Assembly (NCBI GenBank): GCA_027487815.1
Contig: JAIYCW010000067.1
Coordinates: 186,001-250,000, forward strand
Length of the DNA stretch: 64,000 bases
Source: Burkholderiales bacterium
Lineage (GTDB): Bacteria > Pseudomonadota > Gammaproteobacteria > Burkholderiales > Burkholderiaceae_E
Direction of reading: 5' to 3'
The translations under genes and the position numbers were made by a program. Position 1 is the first letter of the stretch, and each line of letters starts with the position of its first letter. Below the pieces are notes generated by a model. The model was not told where the DNA came from, made no database searches, and saw nothing but the letters and a program-made list of their open reading frames with translations. This document shows, piece by piece, positions 17,705-26,138 of this stretch.

Positions 17705-19012
17705 ATGAACCGTCAGTGGATCCTTGGTGTGTTTGTGGTGCAGGCTGTCATGGCATCCGCGCCTGCAAGTGCGTACAACTTGGTGGAAGCCTATCGCGAT
17801 GCGCTCACTTATGACGCCGCGCTCGCCAGTGCGCGCTCTGCGGTGCAGGTCAGCCGCGAACGCAGCATTCAATCCAACGCGGGCTTGTTGCCCGCCATCA
17901 ACGGTACCGGCTCGATCAGCCGCCAGCTTAGCGACAACAACATTTCTCCCCGACGCGAGTTTACTGCCAGCAGCTACGGTGTAAACATGAGCGTGCCAAT
18001 CTATCGCCTGCAGAATATTGAGGTCTACGAGCAAAGCAGACTCTCCATAGGTGTCACCGAAGCGCAGCTTGAGCAAACTTCGCAAGACCTCATGGTCAGG
18101 GTAGCGCAAGCCTATTTCGATGTCCTCGCCGCCCAGGATAACCTCGGCACTGTAGTAGCGCAGAAGCGCGCGATCTCCGAGCAACTTGCTGCTGCCAAAC
18201 GTAATTTTGAGGTTGGCACTGCCACCATTACCGATCAGCAAGAGGCCCAAAGTCGCTTTGATTTGGTGGTGGCTCAAGAGCTTGCCATTGAAAACGATTT
18301 GGCCACCAAGCGTGCGCAACTTTCCACCCTCACCGGCAAGCCCGTAACCTCGCTCGCCACTTTTGGTAGTGGTGTCAACCTGATTGGCCCCCAGCCCGCC
18401 GATCCCAATGCCTGGACCCAGGGCGCACGCGAAAACAATCTCGGTGTGGTGCAATCCAAAATCGCGCTGGAGATCGCCAGACGGGAGATTGATCGCCAGC
18501 GGCTCGCCCATCGACCCACTGTCGATCTGGTTGCAAGCGTGACTCGCAGCGAAAATCCAACCGCCCAGTTTGTTGGTATTCGTACCACTGGAGCAAGCCT
18601 CGGCTTACAACTCAACGTACCGATCTACGCAGGTGGCGCAATTGATGCACGGGTTCGGGAAGCGATTGCAGCCCGTGATAAATCGATGACCGATCTGGAG
18701 AATTCGCGCCGCTTGGTTGAGCAAGCTGCGCGATCCCAGTATCTCGGGGTGAGCAGTGGCCTGGCCCAAGTCAAAGCGCTGGAGGCGGCCGAAAAATCAA
18801 GCCAGCTTGCTCTCGATTCCAACCAGCTGGGCTATCAGGTGGGGGTGAGGATCAACATCGATGTGTTGAATGCACAGCAGCAGCTCTTCACCACCCGGCG
18901 TGATCTGGCCAAAGCGCGCTATGACGTGCTCGTCAACGGGCTGAAACTCAAACAAACCGCAGGCTCTTTGCGCGAAGAAGATTTGCAAACCGTCAATGCC
19001 CTGCTCAAGTAA
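17705..19012 (+). CDS. tolC: TolC-family outer-membrane efflux channel
   Basis: A 435-residue outer-membrane protein forming the trimeric exit duct of tripartite efflux pumps or type I secretion systems. A Sec signal peptide ends near PASAYN. Two tandem OEP repeats follow, with the typical EAYRDALTYDAALASARSA opening, the helical DLMVRVAQAYFDVLAAQDNL, and its counterpart ARSQYLGVSSGLAQVKALEAAEKS in the second repeat. The reading frame is open further upstream, but the start at 17705 gives the proper signal peptide. It is the last gene of the TetR-RND series and overlaps convergent waaA by eight bases. Confidence 0.93.
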   Translation: MNRQWILGVFVVQAVMASAPASAYNLVEAYRDALTYDAALASARSAVQVSRERSIQSNAGLLPAINGTGSISRQLSDNNISPRREFTASSYGVNMSVPIYRLQNIEVYEQSRLSIGVTEAQLEQTSQDLMVRVAQAYFDVLAAQDNLGTVVAQKRAISEQLAAAKRNFEVGTATITDQQEAQSRFDLVVAQELAIENDLATKRAQLSTLTGKPVTSLATFGSGVNLIGPQPADPNAWTQGARENNLGVVQSKIALEIARREIDRQRLAHRPTVDLVASVTRSENPTAQFVGIRTTGASLGLQLNVPIYAGGAIDARVREAIAARDKSMTDLENSRRLVEQAARSQYLGVSSGLAQVKALEAAEKSSQLALDSNQLGYQVGVRINIDVLNAQQQLFTTRRDLAKARYDVLVNGLKLKQTAGSLREEDLQTVNALLK

Positions 19013-20321
19013 GTAAGCCGGCCATCTTCAACGCAGCCAGGGTGCGCGCTGTTGCGCCCTGATGCTGATGGGTGAACGCCATCCCCTGCTTGCCCATGGC
19101 TTCTCGCTTTGGCTGATCCTGAGCGAGCATGATCGCTTGATTCACTAGCGCTTCAGCATTGTCCAGTTGCAGTGCCGCGCCCGCCTCAATCGCCAGCTCG
19201 CTAGCCAACGCGAAGTTAAAGGTGGAAGGCCCGAGTAACACTGCCCGACCTTGCGCGCAAGGCTCTATCAGATTTTGTGAGCCAAAGGCGCCCAATGATC
19301 CGCCCATGATCACCACATCGGCGCGCTCAAAGTAAGCCGCCAACTCGCCCATGGAATCGCCCAGCACCATCCAGGCCTCATCACGCTCGCCATCAAAGCT
19401 GCCAGCACTGCGCCTGACTGCGCCGCCTCGTCCCACAGTAGCTCCTGAAGCCAATAGCGCCCACACCGCATCAAACCGCTGAGGATGGCGCGGCACCCAC
19501 CACCACTGAACTGCATCGGCTTGCGGATGGCGCAGCACGGCTTCAAGCAGCGCAGCCTCCTCGCCCTCCCGCGAGCTGGCAATCAGCACCGCAGGGCGCA
19601 CCGAACCCTCACGCCACACTCGGCCTAAAGCCCGCTTAGCTTCATCAATCGTGTGATCAAACTTCAGATTGCCAAGCACCTCAAGCGCTCGAGGCGCGAG
19701 CTGCGTGATGCGCTTTGCATCAGCTTGACTTTGTGCCTGCACAAGATCGAGCTGTTGGAGTGCAGGGGCCAACAGCCCACGTCGTTTGAGCCCCTGGCGC
19801 AAAGATTTTTCGGAAAGCCGCGCATTGACCAGCGCGATAGGCACACCAGCACGCTTGGCCTCATTAACTAAATTCGGCCAGAGCTCGGTCTCCATGATGA
19901 GAATGAGCGCGGGCTTCAGTCGTGCAATCAAGCGGCGTTGGGTCCAGGCGAGGTCGTAGGGCAAATAACGCCTCATCACCCGATCACCAAATAGCTCCAC
20001 GCTGGTTTGACGACCTGTCGGTGTCATATGCGTGAAGAGAATTCGGCGGCGCGGATCGTCTTGCAACAAGGCGCGCACTAAAGGCGCTGCAGCGCGAGTC
20101 TCGCCTACCGAGACCGCATGGATCCAGATCAACGACCCTTGAGACGTTTGGCTTTCAGACCCAGACAATTCCCCACGATCAAGCGCCCAACGTTCAGCCC
20201 AGCCCTGCCGATACTCGGGCTGGCGCCAGGAGCGCCAAAGCAAATAACCCATCACCAGGGGCGTGGCGAACCACCAGGCCAGGCCATACCAGAGCAGTGC
20301 CCGGTCGCGCCGAACAGTCAC
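19005..20321 (-). CDS. waaA: 3-deoxy-D-manno-octulosonic acid (Kdo) transferase
   Basis: A 438-residue inner-membrane GT30 glycosyltransferase that adds Kdo from CMP-Kdo to lipid A precursor. It has an N-terminal membrane anchor (WYGLAWWFATPLVMGYLLW), the SVGETRAA motif, METELWPN in the middle and the C-terminal CMP-Kdo-binding region MGGSLGAFGSQNLIEP. The length is typical. It overlaps the upstream waaC by four bases (20318-20321), so the two are coupled. Whether it adds one or two Kdo residues cannot be seen from sequence. Confidence 0.95.
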   Translation of the reverse strand: MTVRRDRALLWYGLAWWFATPLVMGYLLWRSWRQPEYRQGWAERWALDRGELSGSESQTSQGSLIWIHAVSVGETRAAAPLVRALLQDDPRRRILFTHMTPTGRQTSVELFGDRVMRRYLPYDLAWTQRRLIARLKPALILIMETELWPNLVNEAKRAGVPIALVNARLSEKSLRQGLKRRGLLAPALQQLDLVQAQSQADAKRITQLAPRALEVLGNLKFDHTIDEAKRALGRVWREGSVRPAVLIASSREGEEAALLEAVLRHPQADAVQWWWVPRHPQRFDAVWALLASGATVGRGGAVRRSAGSFDGERDEAWMVLGDSMGELAAYFERADVVIMGGSLGAFGSQNLIEPCAQGRAVLLGPSTFNFALASELAIEAGAALQLDNAEALVNQAIMLAQDQPKREAMGKQGMAFTHQHQGATARTLAALKMAGLLT

Positions 20322-21304
20322 CAGGGCACTCCAAGCTCGCTAAGCGCCGCGATCACTTGCGCAACGCTAGGCCACTGGCCGGGGGCGCCCAGGGAGCGCG
20401 CACGGGCACTCCAGGTCGGGCCGTAGCGCCAGCTCTCAGTCGCGCCAAAAATACACACCGTGTTTTTATCCAAAGCGGCTGCAAGATGGGTGAGGCCAGT
20501 ATCGACCCCAATCACCGCTTGCGCGTGCGCAAGCATGGCCGCAGCCTCCGCAAGGCTCATGGGGCCAGGCACCATCGCCGCTTTGGTTTGTGTTTCTGTA
20601 TTCAGGCTGTCTGCCAGGGCCTGCGCCGCTTCACGCTCATGTGCACTGCCCCAGGGCAATACCACCGAATAGCCCCGCTCCATTGCATCCCGCGCAAGTG
20701 CTTGCCAGCGCTCGGCGGGCCATAGCTTTTCGGGTCTTGCAGTAGCATGCAAACAAACGAGGTAAGGCCGCCCATCGCCGGTTAACGATGCGACAAGAGT
20801 TTCATGCGGATCGCTGCGTAAGCCAAACACTGCGGCCCCGGCGGGCACGGCATAGCCGAGTGCCTGAGCTGCCAAAGAGCGGGTACGCTCAATGGCATGC
20901 AATTCACGCGACACCGCAAATCTGTGCTGATAGCTCAATGTGGCCAAAGGCTCACGCGCGCTTGACCAATCAAAACCACTGCGCGGCCCCCTTAGATGCC
21001 AAGCCACATAAGCCGATTTCAGCAAACCTTGAAGGTCAATTACATGATCGTATTGCGGCTCGCGCATCACCTGCCACAGCGCCCCGCGCTCAGCCGCACT
21101 TGCGCGCCATGCCTTGCGCCAGCGTCGCATCGCCACCCGATGCACCTGATACACAGCCGGGTGCAAAGCAGGCAAATCAGCAAAGCTTTCCTCCACCACC
21201 CAATCAATCACGGCATCAGGAAAGACTGCACGAATGTCCGACACCACCGGGAATGTGTGAATCACATCGCCCATCGAACTGGTTTTAACCAAAGCCACAC
21301 GCAT
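20318..21304 (-). CDS. waaC: Lipopolysaccharide heptosyltransferase I
   Basis: A 328-residue GT9 glycosyltransferase that transfers the first L,D-heptose to Kdo in the LPS inner core. Diagnostic features are the N-terminal VKTSSMGDVIHTFPVV, the DLQGLLKSA motif, and the ADP-heptose site VDTGLTHLAAAL followed by CIFGAT. The open frame continues upstream, but MRVALVKTSS at 21304 is the family start. Its stop overlaps the waaA start, and the gene lies 56 bases after the GlpD-like gene on the same strand. Confidence 0.93.
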   Translation of the reverse strand: MRVALVKTSSMGDVIHTFPVVSDIRAVFPDAVIDWVVEESFADLPALHPAVYQVHRVAMRRWRKAWRASAAERGALWQVMREPQYDHVIDLQGLLKSAYVAWHLRGPRSGFDWSSAREPLATLSYQHRFAVSRELHAIERTRSLAAQALGYAVPAGAAVFGLRSDPHETLVASLTGDGRPYLVCLHATARPEKLWPAERWQALARDAMERGYSVVLPWGSAHEREAAQALADSLNTETQTKAAMVPGPMSLAEAAAMLAHAQAVIGVDTGLTHLAAALDKNTVCIFGATESWRYGPTWSARARSLGAPGQWPSVAQVIAALSELGVPW

Positions 21305-21360
21305 GGGCGGGCAGTGTACTAGAGCGGCGCGCCCTGCTTTGCACGCAACCAGACTAGCCG

Positions 21361-22452
21361 TCAGTCTTTGAGCATTTGCCCGGCGCGTTGGGCCACTTCC
21401 AGGCCAAGCGAGCGGGCTGTGGTCCACTTCCCACCAAACACGCTGATGAGGCGGCCCTGGCTTTCAATGTGATGCTCGCGGGTGTTCACATTGGCACTGG
21501 CCGATTGCCTCACCAACGGGCGCACACCCGCATAAGTTTCCACTAACCTTGATTGGGCACTGCCAGCGCCGAAATAGTGATCAAAAGCGGTGGCCAGGTA
21601 TTCTTGCTCGGCATCAGAAATACGAATCGGGTCGTCCAGCAACTGCTCGGCTTCGGTGGTGCCAACGATACTCATACCCGCATATCGCCCCATCCCGGGC
21701 AGCACGAAAAACACCCGTTGATCCTGCGGCGCCTGCAACAACAACCCTTGTTCGGGCGCGCCGCTCAACACCAGATGCGCACCCCGCACCAAGCGCAAAT
21801 CAGCCTGCATCGACACGCCACTGGATTTAAGAAGCTGCGCGGCCCAGGGGCCTGCCAGATTGCAAATCAGATCGAACTGATGCGCCCGCCCCGCGCAAAT
21901 TAATCGCCCTTGAGTATCCACGGAAGTGACCGCGCTGGAGGAGTGAATCATTGCACCGAGTGCCACGAGCTGATCGGCCGCCCATCGCCCCAAAGCCAGA
22001 TCATCCATCTGGCCATCGGTGAATTCAAAAGCTCCCACAAGCCCATGGGGGCTCAGCGCAGGCATTGCAGAAAGCACTTTGCCCGCAGGCCACCAATGAT
22101 GCTTGGGCCAACCCCGGGGCGCGAGGCGATCGTAAAGCGAGAGCCCCAGCTTGATCAGCAAGCGGGCCCGGCCCTGCCCTTTGTAAACAGGCAAAAGCAA
22201 AGGTAACTGACGAGTGAGATGAGGCGCTTGCTCAAGCCACCAGGAGCGCTCAGCCAAGGCTTCATAGACCAAACGCCAATCGCCGGTTTCAAGATAACGC
22301 AGCCCGCCATGCAGGAGCTTGGTTGACGCCTGCGAGGTCTGCGCCATTGGCGCACCGCGCTCAAACACCTCGACCAAATGACCCGCCTGCGCAAGCGCAC
22401 GCGCCGCCATCACGCCATTGATACCCGCACCAATTACCGCGATCTTTGCCAT
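21361..22452 (-). CDS. GlpD-like FAD-dependent oxidoreductase, short form
   Basis: A 363-residue flavoprotein resembling the catalytic part of glycerol-3-phosphate dehydrogenase. The FAD dinucleotide fold IGAGINGVMAAR starts at residue 7. The GlpD signature KLLHGGLRYLE follows near residue 45, and GGKWTTARSLG near the C-terminus. GlpD enzymes are about 500 residues; the C-terminal cap domain is missing here because the protein ends about 20 residues after GGKWTT. It is therefore either a shortened G3P dehydrogenase or a related DAO-family oxidase with another substrate. It lies among LPS genes (pgm 12 bases upstream, waaC 56 bases downstream), which hints at, but does not show, a role in surface-glycan metabolism. 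Confidence 0.75.
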   Translation of the reverse strand: MAKIAVIGAGINGVMAARALAQAGHLVEVFERGAPMAQTSQASTKLLHGGLRYLETGDWRLVYEALAERSWWLEQAPHLTRQLPLLLPVYKGQGRARLLIKLGLSLYDRLAPRGWPKHHWWPAGKVLSAMPALSPHGLVGAFEFTDGQMDDLALGRWAADQLVALGAMIHSSSAVTSVDTQGRLICAGRAHQFDLICNLAGPWAAQLLKSSGVSMQADLRLVRGAHLVLSGAPEQGLLLQAPQDQRVFFVLPGMGRYAGMSIVGTTEAEQLLDDPIRISDAEQEYLATAFDHYFGAGSAQSRLVETYAGVRPLVRQSASANVNTREHHIESQGRLISVFGGKWTTARSLGLEVAQRAGQMLKD

Positions 22453-22464
22453 CGCGGCACGGTA

Positions 22465-23850
22465 TCAGAAGGGCAGCTTCGCGTCAGGCTTGATGGCTAG
22501 AAGCGCTGCTCTAAACTCGCCCTGAATGCGCTGCAGCGCCTGCGCGGTGTCCGCCTCAAAACGCATCACAATCACAGGCGTCGTGTTTGAAGGACGGGCC
22601 AATCCAAAGCCATCGGCATATTCTGCGCGCACGCCATCGATCGTGATGATGTCCTGGGCATTAGCGAAACTCGTTTTGGCATGCTGGGAAAGCGTTTTCA
22701 TTATCGAAAAGTTCTCGCCCTCAGCGCACATCAACTGCAACTCAGGTGTTGTTGGAGAATCAGGCAAGGCTTCAAGCGCCGCATTCGGATCAGCCAGCTT
22801 GGAAAGAATCTCAAGCAAACGCGCCCCGGCATATAAGCCATCATCAAAGCCATACCAGCGCTCCTTGAAGAACACATGCCCGCTCATCTCGCCCGCCAGA
22901 GGTGCGCCGGTTTCACGCAGCTTGGCCTTCACCAACGAATGCCCCGTTTTCCACATCATGGGTTCGCCACCATGGGCGCGCACATAGCTGGCCACGTTGC
23001 GACTGCACTTCACGTCATAAATGATTTGTCCGCCCGGCACGCGCGAAAGTACATCTTTGGCAAACAGCATCAGCTGGCGATCCGGGAAAATGATCTTGCC
23101 GGACTTCGTGACCACACCCAGGCGATCACCGTCACCGTCAAAGGCCAGGCCCAACTCGGCATCTGTTTCCTGCAGGCAGCGAATCAGATCCTGCAGATTC
23201 TCAACATGAGCCGGATCAGGATGATGATTCGGAAAATTGCCATCCACCTCACAAAAAAGCTCAGTGACCTCACAACCCATCGCCCGATACAAACGAGCGG
23301 CGAAAGCCCCGGCAACACCATTGCCACAATCCACTGCAATCTTCAAAGGCCGCGCCAGCTTCACATCCGAAGTCACCCGGTCCAGATACCGTTGCCCCAA
23401 ATCCACCGACAGCGATTGCCCAGGGGTAGGCGCCAATTGGTTGGTCGCACCCGACTGGATTGACTGCAACAATGCCTGAATCGTTTCACCATACAAAGTG
23501 TCGCCTGCCACCATCATCTTCAGACCGTTGTACTCCGGGGGGTTATGACTCCCCGTCACAGCCACGCCCGAACCGGTGTTGAGTTCGTAGGTCGCGTAGT
23601 ACACGATAGGCGTGGTCACCATCCCAACATCAATAGTGTCCAAACCCATCTCGCGGATGCCCTGGGCCAACGCAGACTGCAAGCGCGGACCCGATAAGCG
23701 GCCATCGCGACCCGCCACGAATTGCTTGACGCCTCGCGCCTTGCCTTGCAGAGCTAACGCGCGCCCGATGTGCCTCGCGGCGTCTTCGGTGAGGGTTTGA
23801 TCGACGATCCCACGGATGTCGTAGGCTTTGAAAATGGATGGAGAAATCAT
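22465..23850 (-). CDS. Phosphomannomutase/phosphoglucomutase
   Basis: A 461-residue AlgC/ManB-type alpha-phosphohexomutase that interconverts hexose 6- and 1-phosphates, feeding nucleotide-sugar synthesis for LPS and exopolysaccharide. The phospho-Ser loop TGSHNPPEYNG has its catalytic Ser at residue 101; the metal loop is DGDGDRLG; the sugar-binding GEMSGHVFF and the C-terminal phosphate-binding RPSNTTP are present. The ATG at 23850 has a ribosome-binding site (AAGG) six bases upstream and opens with the family N-terminus IFKAYDIRG; a GTG at 23880 is less likely. It could supply the glucose 1-phosphate needed upstream of UDP-glucuronate and UDP-xylose. Confidence 0.92.
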   Translation of the reverse strand: MISPSIFKAYDIRGIVDQTLTEDAARHIGRALALQGKARGVKQFVAGRDGRLSGPRLQSALAQGIREMGLDTIDVGMVTTPIVYYATYELNTGSGVAVTGSHNPPEYNGLKMMVAGDTLYGETIQALLQSIQSGATNQLAPTPGQSLSVDLGQRYLDRVTSDVKLARPLKIAVDCGNGVAGAFAARLYRAMGCEVTELFCEVDGNFPNHHPDPAHVENLQDLIRCLQETDAELGLAFDGDGDRLGVVTKSGKIIFPDRQLMLFAKDVLSRVPGGQIIYDVKCSRNVASYVRAHGGEPMMWKTGHSLVKAKLRETGAPLAGEMSGHVFFKERWYGFDDGLYAGARLLEILSKLADPNAALEALPDSPTTPELQLMCAEGENFSIMKTLSQHAKTSFANAQDIITIDGVRAEYADGFGLARPSNTTPVIVMRFEADTAQALQRIQGEFRAALLAIKPDAKLPF

Positions 23851-23856
23851 CTTGAA

Positions 23857-23860
23857 CCTT
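23857..23860 (-). promoter_or_regulatory. Ribosome-binding site deciding the mutase start
   Basis: AAGG on the minus strand, separated by six bases from ATG 23850 (CAAGGTTCAAGATG). It favours ATG 23850 over the GTG thirty bases further upstream. Confidence 0.55.
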
Positions 23861-23922
23861 GAAATACCAATTGGAATCACTGACGAATGAAAGTGTATCG
23901 GGTAATTGCTACAAACTAGCGC

Positions 23923-25176
23923 TCAATTCTTCACGTCAGTCGCCAAAAAATTAGAGCTTTTATCTTGGGTCTCAGGAGTCGTAACCAGGCAAATCGTTAT
24001 CAATACGGCGAGTCCGTATGCAAAGACTCGGACGTTTGCCTGATGCGCAAACACCTCATTGGTTAGCCCAAATACCGCCCATGCCACCAGGTAAATGCAA
24101 ATTAGGGATGCGCAGCCTGCGCAAATGCCCTTGGCCCACCGTAACAAAAGAATGACCGCCGCTACAAGCCAAAGCAACCCAAATACACCATAAGAAACAA
24201 GCAAGCTCAGGATCGTATTGTGAGGGTGTTGGAATCCAGGCGTGAGCGTTAGTGAACCCTCGCTCGCAAGCGCCTTTAAATAGCTCTCAAAGCCAAATGG
24301 CCCCGATCCGAACCAAGGCCTCTGAACAATCAAGTCAGCTGCCAGGCGGGCCATTTCAAGTCTAGGTCCAAGAGAATCCTTGAGTGTTCCACCATCTACA
24401 GCCCCTTGATTGAAATCGCGGAAAAGATGTTGAAGCCGTAGAAGTCCGGCAACATGAGGTGATACTTCCACCCTGCTCAAAAGCCACGCCAACAAAACGC
24501 AAGCAGTGAAGACTCCGGCACCGATCAGCTTCCAGTAAGGTTTCAGCCAGGGAAACAGAAGGAAAATCACCATTGGAAAAACCAGCGCTGGGCCGCGCGA
24601 GCCCACCATGAAAAGACCAATAAGCAGCCCTAAACCAAGCACCAAAAACAATAGCCGATCCGGGGGCTCACTGGATCGTCTCATAGCCAATACGAGCAAA
24701 ATCAGCCAAGTCCAGAGCGCCGTAGCATGCACTATCCAGTTAGTGGAGTACTTCGGGGCGGCCCCGCTGCTGAAGTAAACAAGTAGCGGCTCCTGCAACG
24801 CTGCAACAAAAATTCCTAGTGCTAGCGCCCATTGGATTTGCGCTGATTGCAAGCGGGCCACCCACATCGCTGTCACTAACGCTGGAATGAGCAATATTGG
24901 CCACCAGACAACTGCTGATAGCTTGAGGTTCCAAGTTAATACTGCGACTAGGTTAAGCGCTAGAGGCATTGCACAGCATACCCATAGGACTCCGAGCTTT
25001 TTCGCAACCGTTGCATCAATTGGAGAAGCAGTGGTTCGCCTAACCCAATAGGTAAGGCAAAGACCAGACATGCCCACCAACCAAAAGACAACCCCAGCAA
25101 CCTTGTTGCTCGCCAACGTCGACAACGGAAAGCTCAACACACCCAGCAATAGCAGTTTCCTTGGAAGCATCAGCAA
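23923..25176 (-). CDS. O-antigen ligase/polymerase-like membrane protein (Wzy_C family)
   Basis: A 417-residue polytopic inner-membrane protein with about ten hydrophobic helices and one larger periplasmic loop. The region GSGPFGFESYL and, further on, FQHPHNTILSLLVSYG carries the Arg/His-type loop signature of the Wzy_C family, which includes WaaL O-antigen ligases, PglL oligosaccharyltransferases and some polymerases. Because a second, different Wzy-like protein is encoded inside the glycan operon (29710-31119), and this gene sits next to wzz and the LPS-core genes, I favour a ligase role (transfer of undecaprenyl-linked glycan to lipid A-core). The possibility that it is the polymerase is open. 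Start at 25176 or 25170. Confidence 0.75.
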   Translation of the reverse strand: MLMLPRKLLLLGVLSFPLSTLASNKVAGVVFWLVGMSGLCLTYWVRRTTASPIDATVAKKLGVLWVCCAMPLALNLVAVLTWNLKLSAVVWWPILLIPALVTAMWVARLQSAQIQWALALGIFVAALQEPLLVYFSSGAAPKYSTNWIVHATALWTWLILLVLAMRRSSEPPDRLLFLVLGLGLLIGLFMVGSRGPALVFPMVIFLLFPWLKPYWKLIGAGVFTACVLLAWLLSRVEVSPHVAGLLRLQHLFRDFNQGAVDGGTLKDSLGPRLEMARLAADLIVQRPWFGSGPFGFESYLKALASEGSLTLTPGFQHPHNTILSLLVSYGVFGLLWLVAAVILLLRWAKGICAGCASLICIYLVAWAVFGLTNEVFAHQANVRVFAYGLAVLITICLVTTPETQDKSSNFLATDVKN

Positions 25177-25203
25177 TTCCGCTTGATGGAATAGCTTAGC
25201 GAC

Positions 25204-26016
25204 TCAGGGTGCTTTGCCAATTTGCTTTCGGAAGAGCAGATAGGCTGCCAACGCTCCAGCGAAAGAACCAAGGACACTGCCGCTAAACAGCCAAAGCCAT
25301 TTATTTGGAGCAACTGGTCGACTGGAGATTTCAACCGGCTGAAAAAATCCTGTTGGTGCATTCTTCGGTGGATTCAATTGATCATCAATGGCAAACAGCT
25401 GCTCGCGAAGACGCGTTATGGCGGTATCTCTTGTGTTCAGAACAGAACTGCTGGCAATCACGGAGGCCACGGCATCATTTCGACCGAGTGTCTTGCGCAA
25501 CGCTTCCTCGGACTGTTCGCGGTTGCGCAGAGCCTCCGAAAGCTCGGCGCTTGTGGTGGCCCGATAAGTCCGCAGCCTGTCATAGGCCTGGGCGGATAGC
25601 CGCTGGTGATCCTGCTGAACCAGCTCGACTGCGAGCTCGGCCCACTTTTGTGCGAGATCGGTACTTGGCGCGCGCAGCGTAACGGCAACCAAACCCGGGC
25701 GATCAGACACTCTTGGAACCAAATAGGTTTCGAGGAGTGCAAATGGAACGCCAGTAACGTCAACGTCGAGCTTGCTACCCTGAAGCAGACGTTTGAAAAA
25801 ATCCTCTGACCTCATCCGCTCAACTACCCGGTGGGGAGCCTCAATCGGGGTCATTGGCCCAAGACTTCCCTGACCGCTTGCATAGGTTCCCGGTACGGCG
25901 CCCACCTGTAACAGAAAACTTGCCTGCCACAGCGGCGGTAGCTGAAATGCAATCGCCACCCCAAGCACCGCGCCACTGACGGCAGTGGCCAAGATCAAAA
26001 GAACAATACGCTTCAT
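25204..26016 (-). CDS. Wzz-like chain-length determinant protein
   Basis: A 270-residue polysaccharide co-polymerase-type protein. Two membrane helices bracket the protein: VLLILATAVSGAVLGVAIAF at the N-terminus and WLFSGSVLGSFAGALAAYLLF at the C-terminus. The periplasmic middle is largely helical and polar, as in Wzz, and a Pro-rich segment (SSRPVAPNKW) precedes the second helix, matching the family's Pro/Gly-rich pre-TM2 motif. Such proteins set the modal chain length of Wzy-polymerised O-antigen. ATG 26016 is preferred over a TTG two codons upstream. It is the first gene of the leftward wzz-waaL-like-pgm series, diverging from a methyltransferase gene. Confidence 0.8.
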   Translation of the reverse strand: MKRIVLLILATAVSGAVLGVAIAFQLPPLWQASFLLQVGAVPGTYASGQGSLGPMTPIEAPHRVVERMRSEDFFKRLLQGSKLDVDVTGVPFALLETYLVPRVSDRPGLVAVTLRAPSTDLAQKWAELAVELVQQDHQRLSAQAYDRLRTYRATTSAELSEALRNREQSEEALRKTLGRNDAVASVIASSSVLNTRDTAITRLREQLFAIDDQLNPPKNAPTGFFQPVEISSRPVAPNKWLWLFSGSVLGSFAGALAAYLLFRKQIGKAP

Positions 26017-26103
26017 TCGCAAAAACCTGACTGGTTGATTCTAGACATTGGTATCCCTATCAGTCGGCTATCACTGTCAGGGTCAGCTTCATGCTAATGG
26101 GCC

Positions 26104-26113
26104 ATTATATAAT
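26104..26113. promoter_or_regulatory. Palindromic, potentially bidirectional -10 element
   Basis: ATTATATAAT is a perfect 10-bp palindrome between the divergent wzz-like and methyltransferase genes. It reads TATAAT on the plus strand at 26108-26113 and on the minus strand at 26104-26109. A weak minus -35 (CTAACG, 3 of 6 matches) lies at the 17-base spacing; no good plus -35 is seen. It is a candidate promoter for both flanking genes. Confidence 0.45.
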
Positions 26114-26138
26114 CCCGGTTTTATCTCGTTAGTCTCCA

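Noticed and set aside
17624-18511. 295-codon minus-strand open frame opposite tolC
   Set aside because: No family-like sequence; tolC on the plus strand has a signal peptide and OEP repeats.
25170-25361. Small minus-strand open frame at the wzz/waaL-like junction
   Set aside because: It overlaps the 3' end of the wzz-like gene in another frame and has no recognisable feature.
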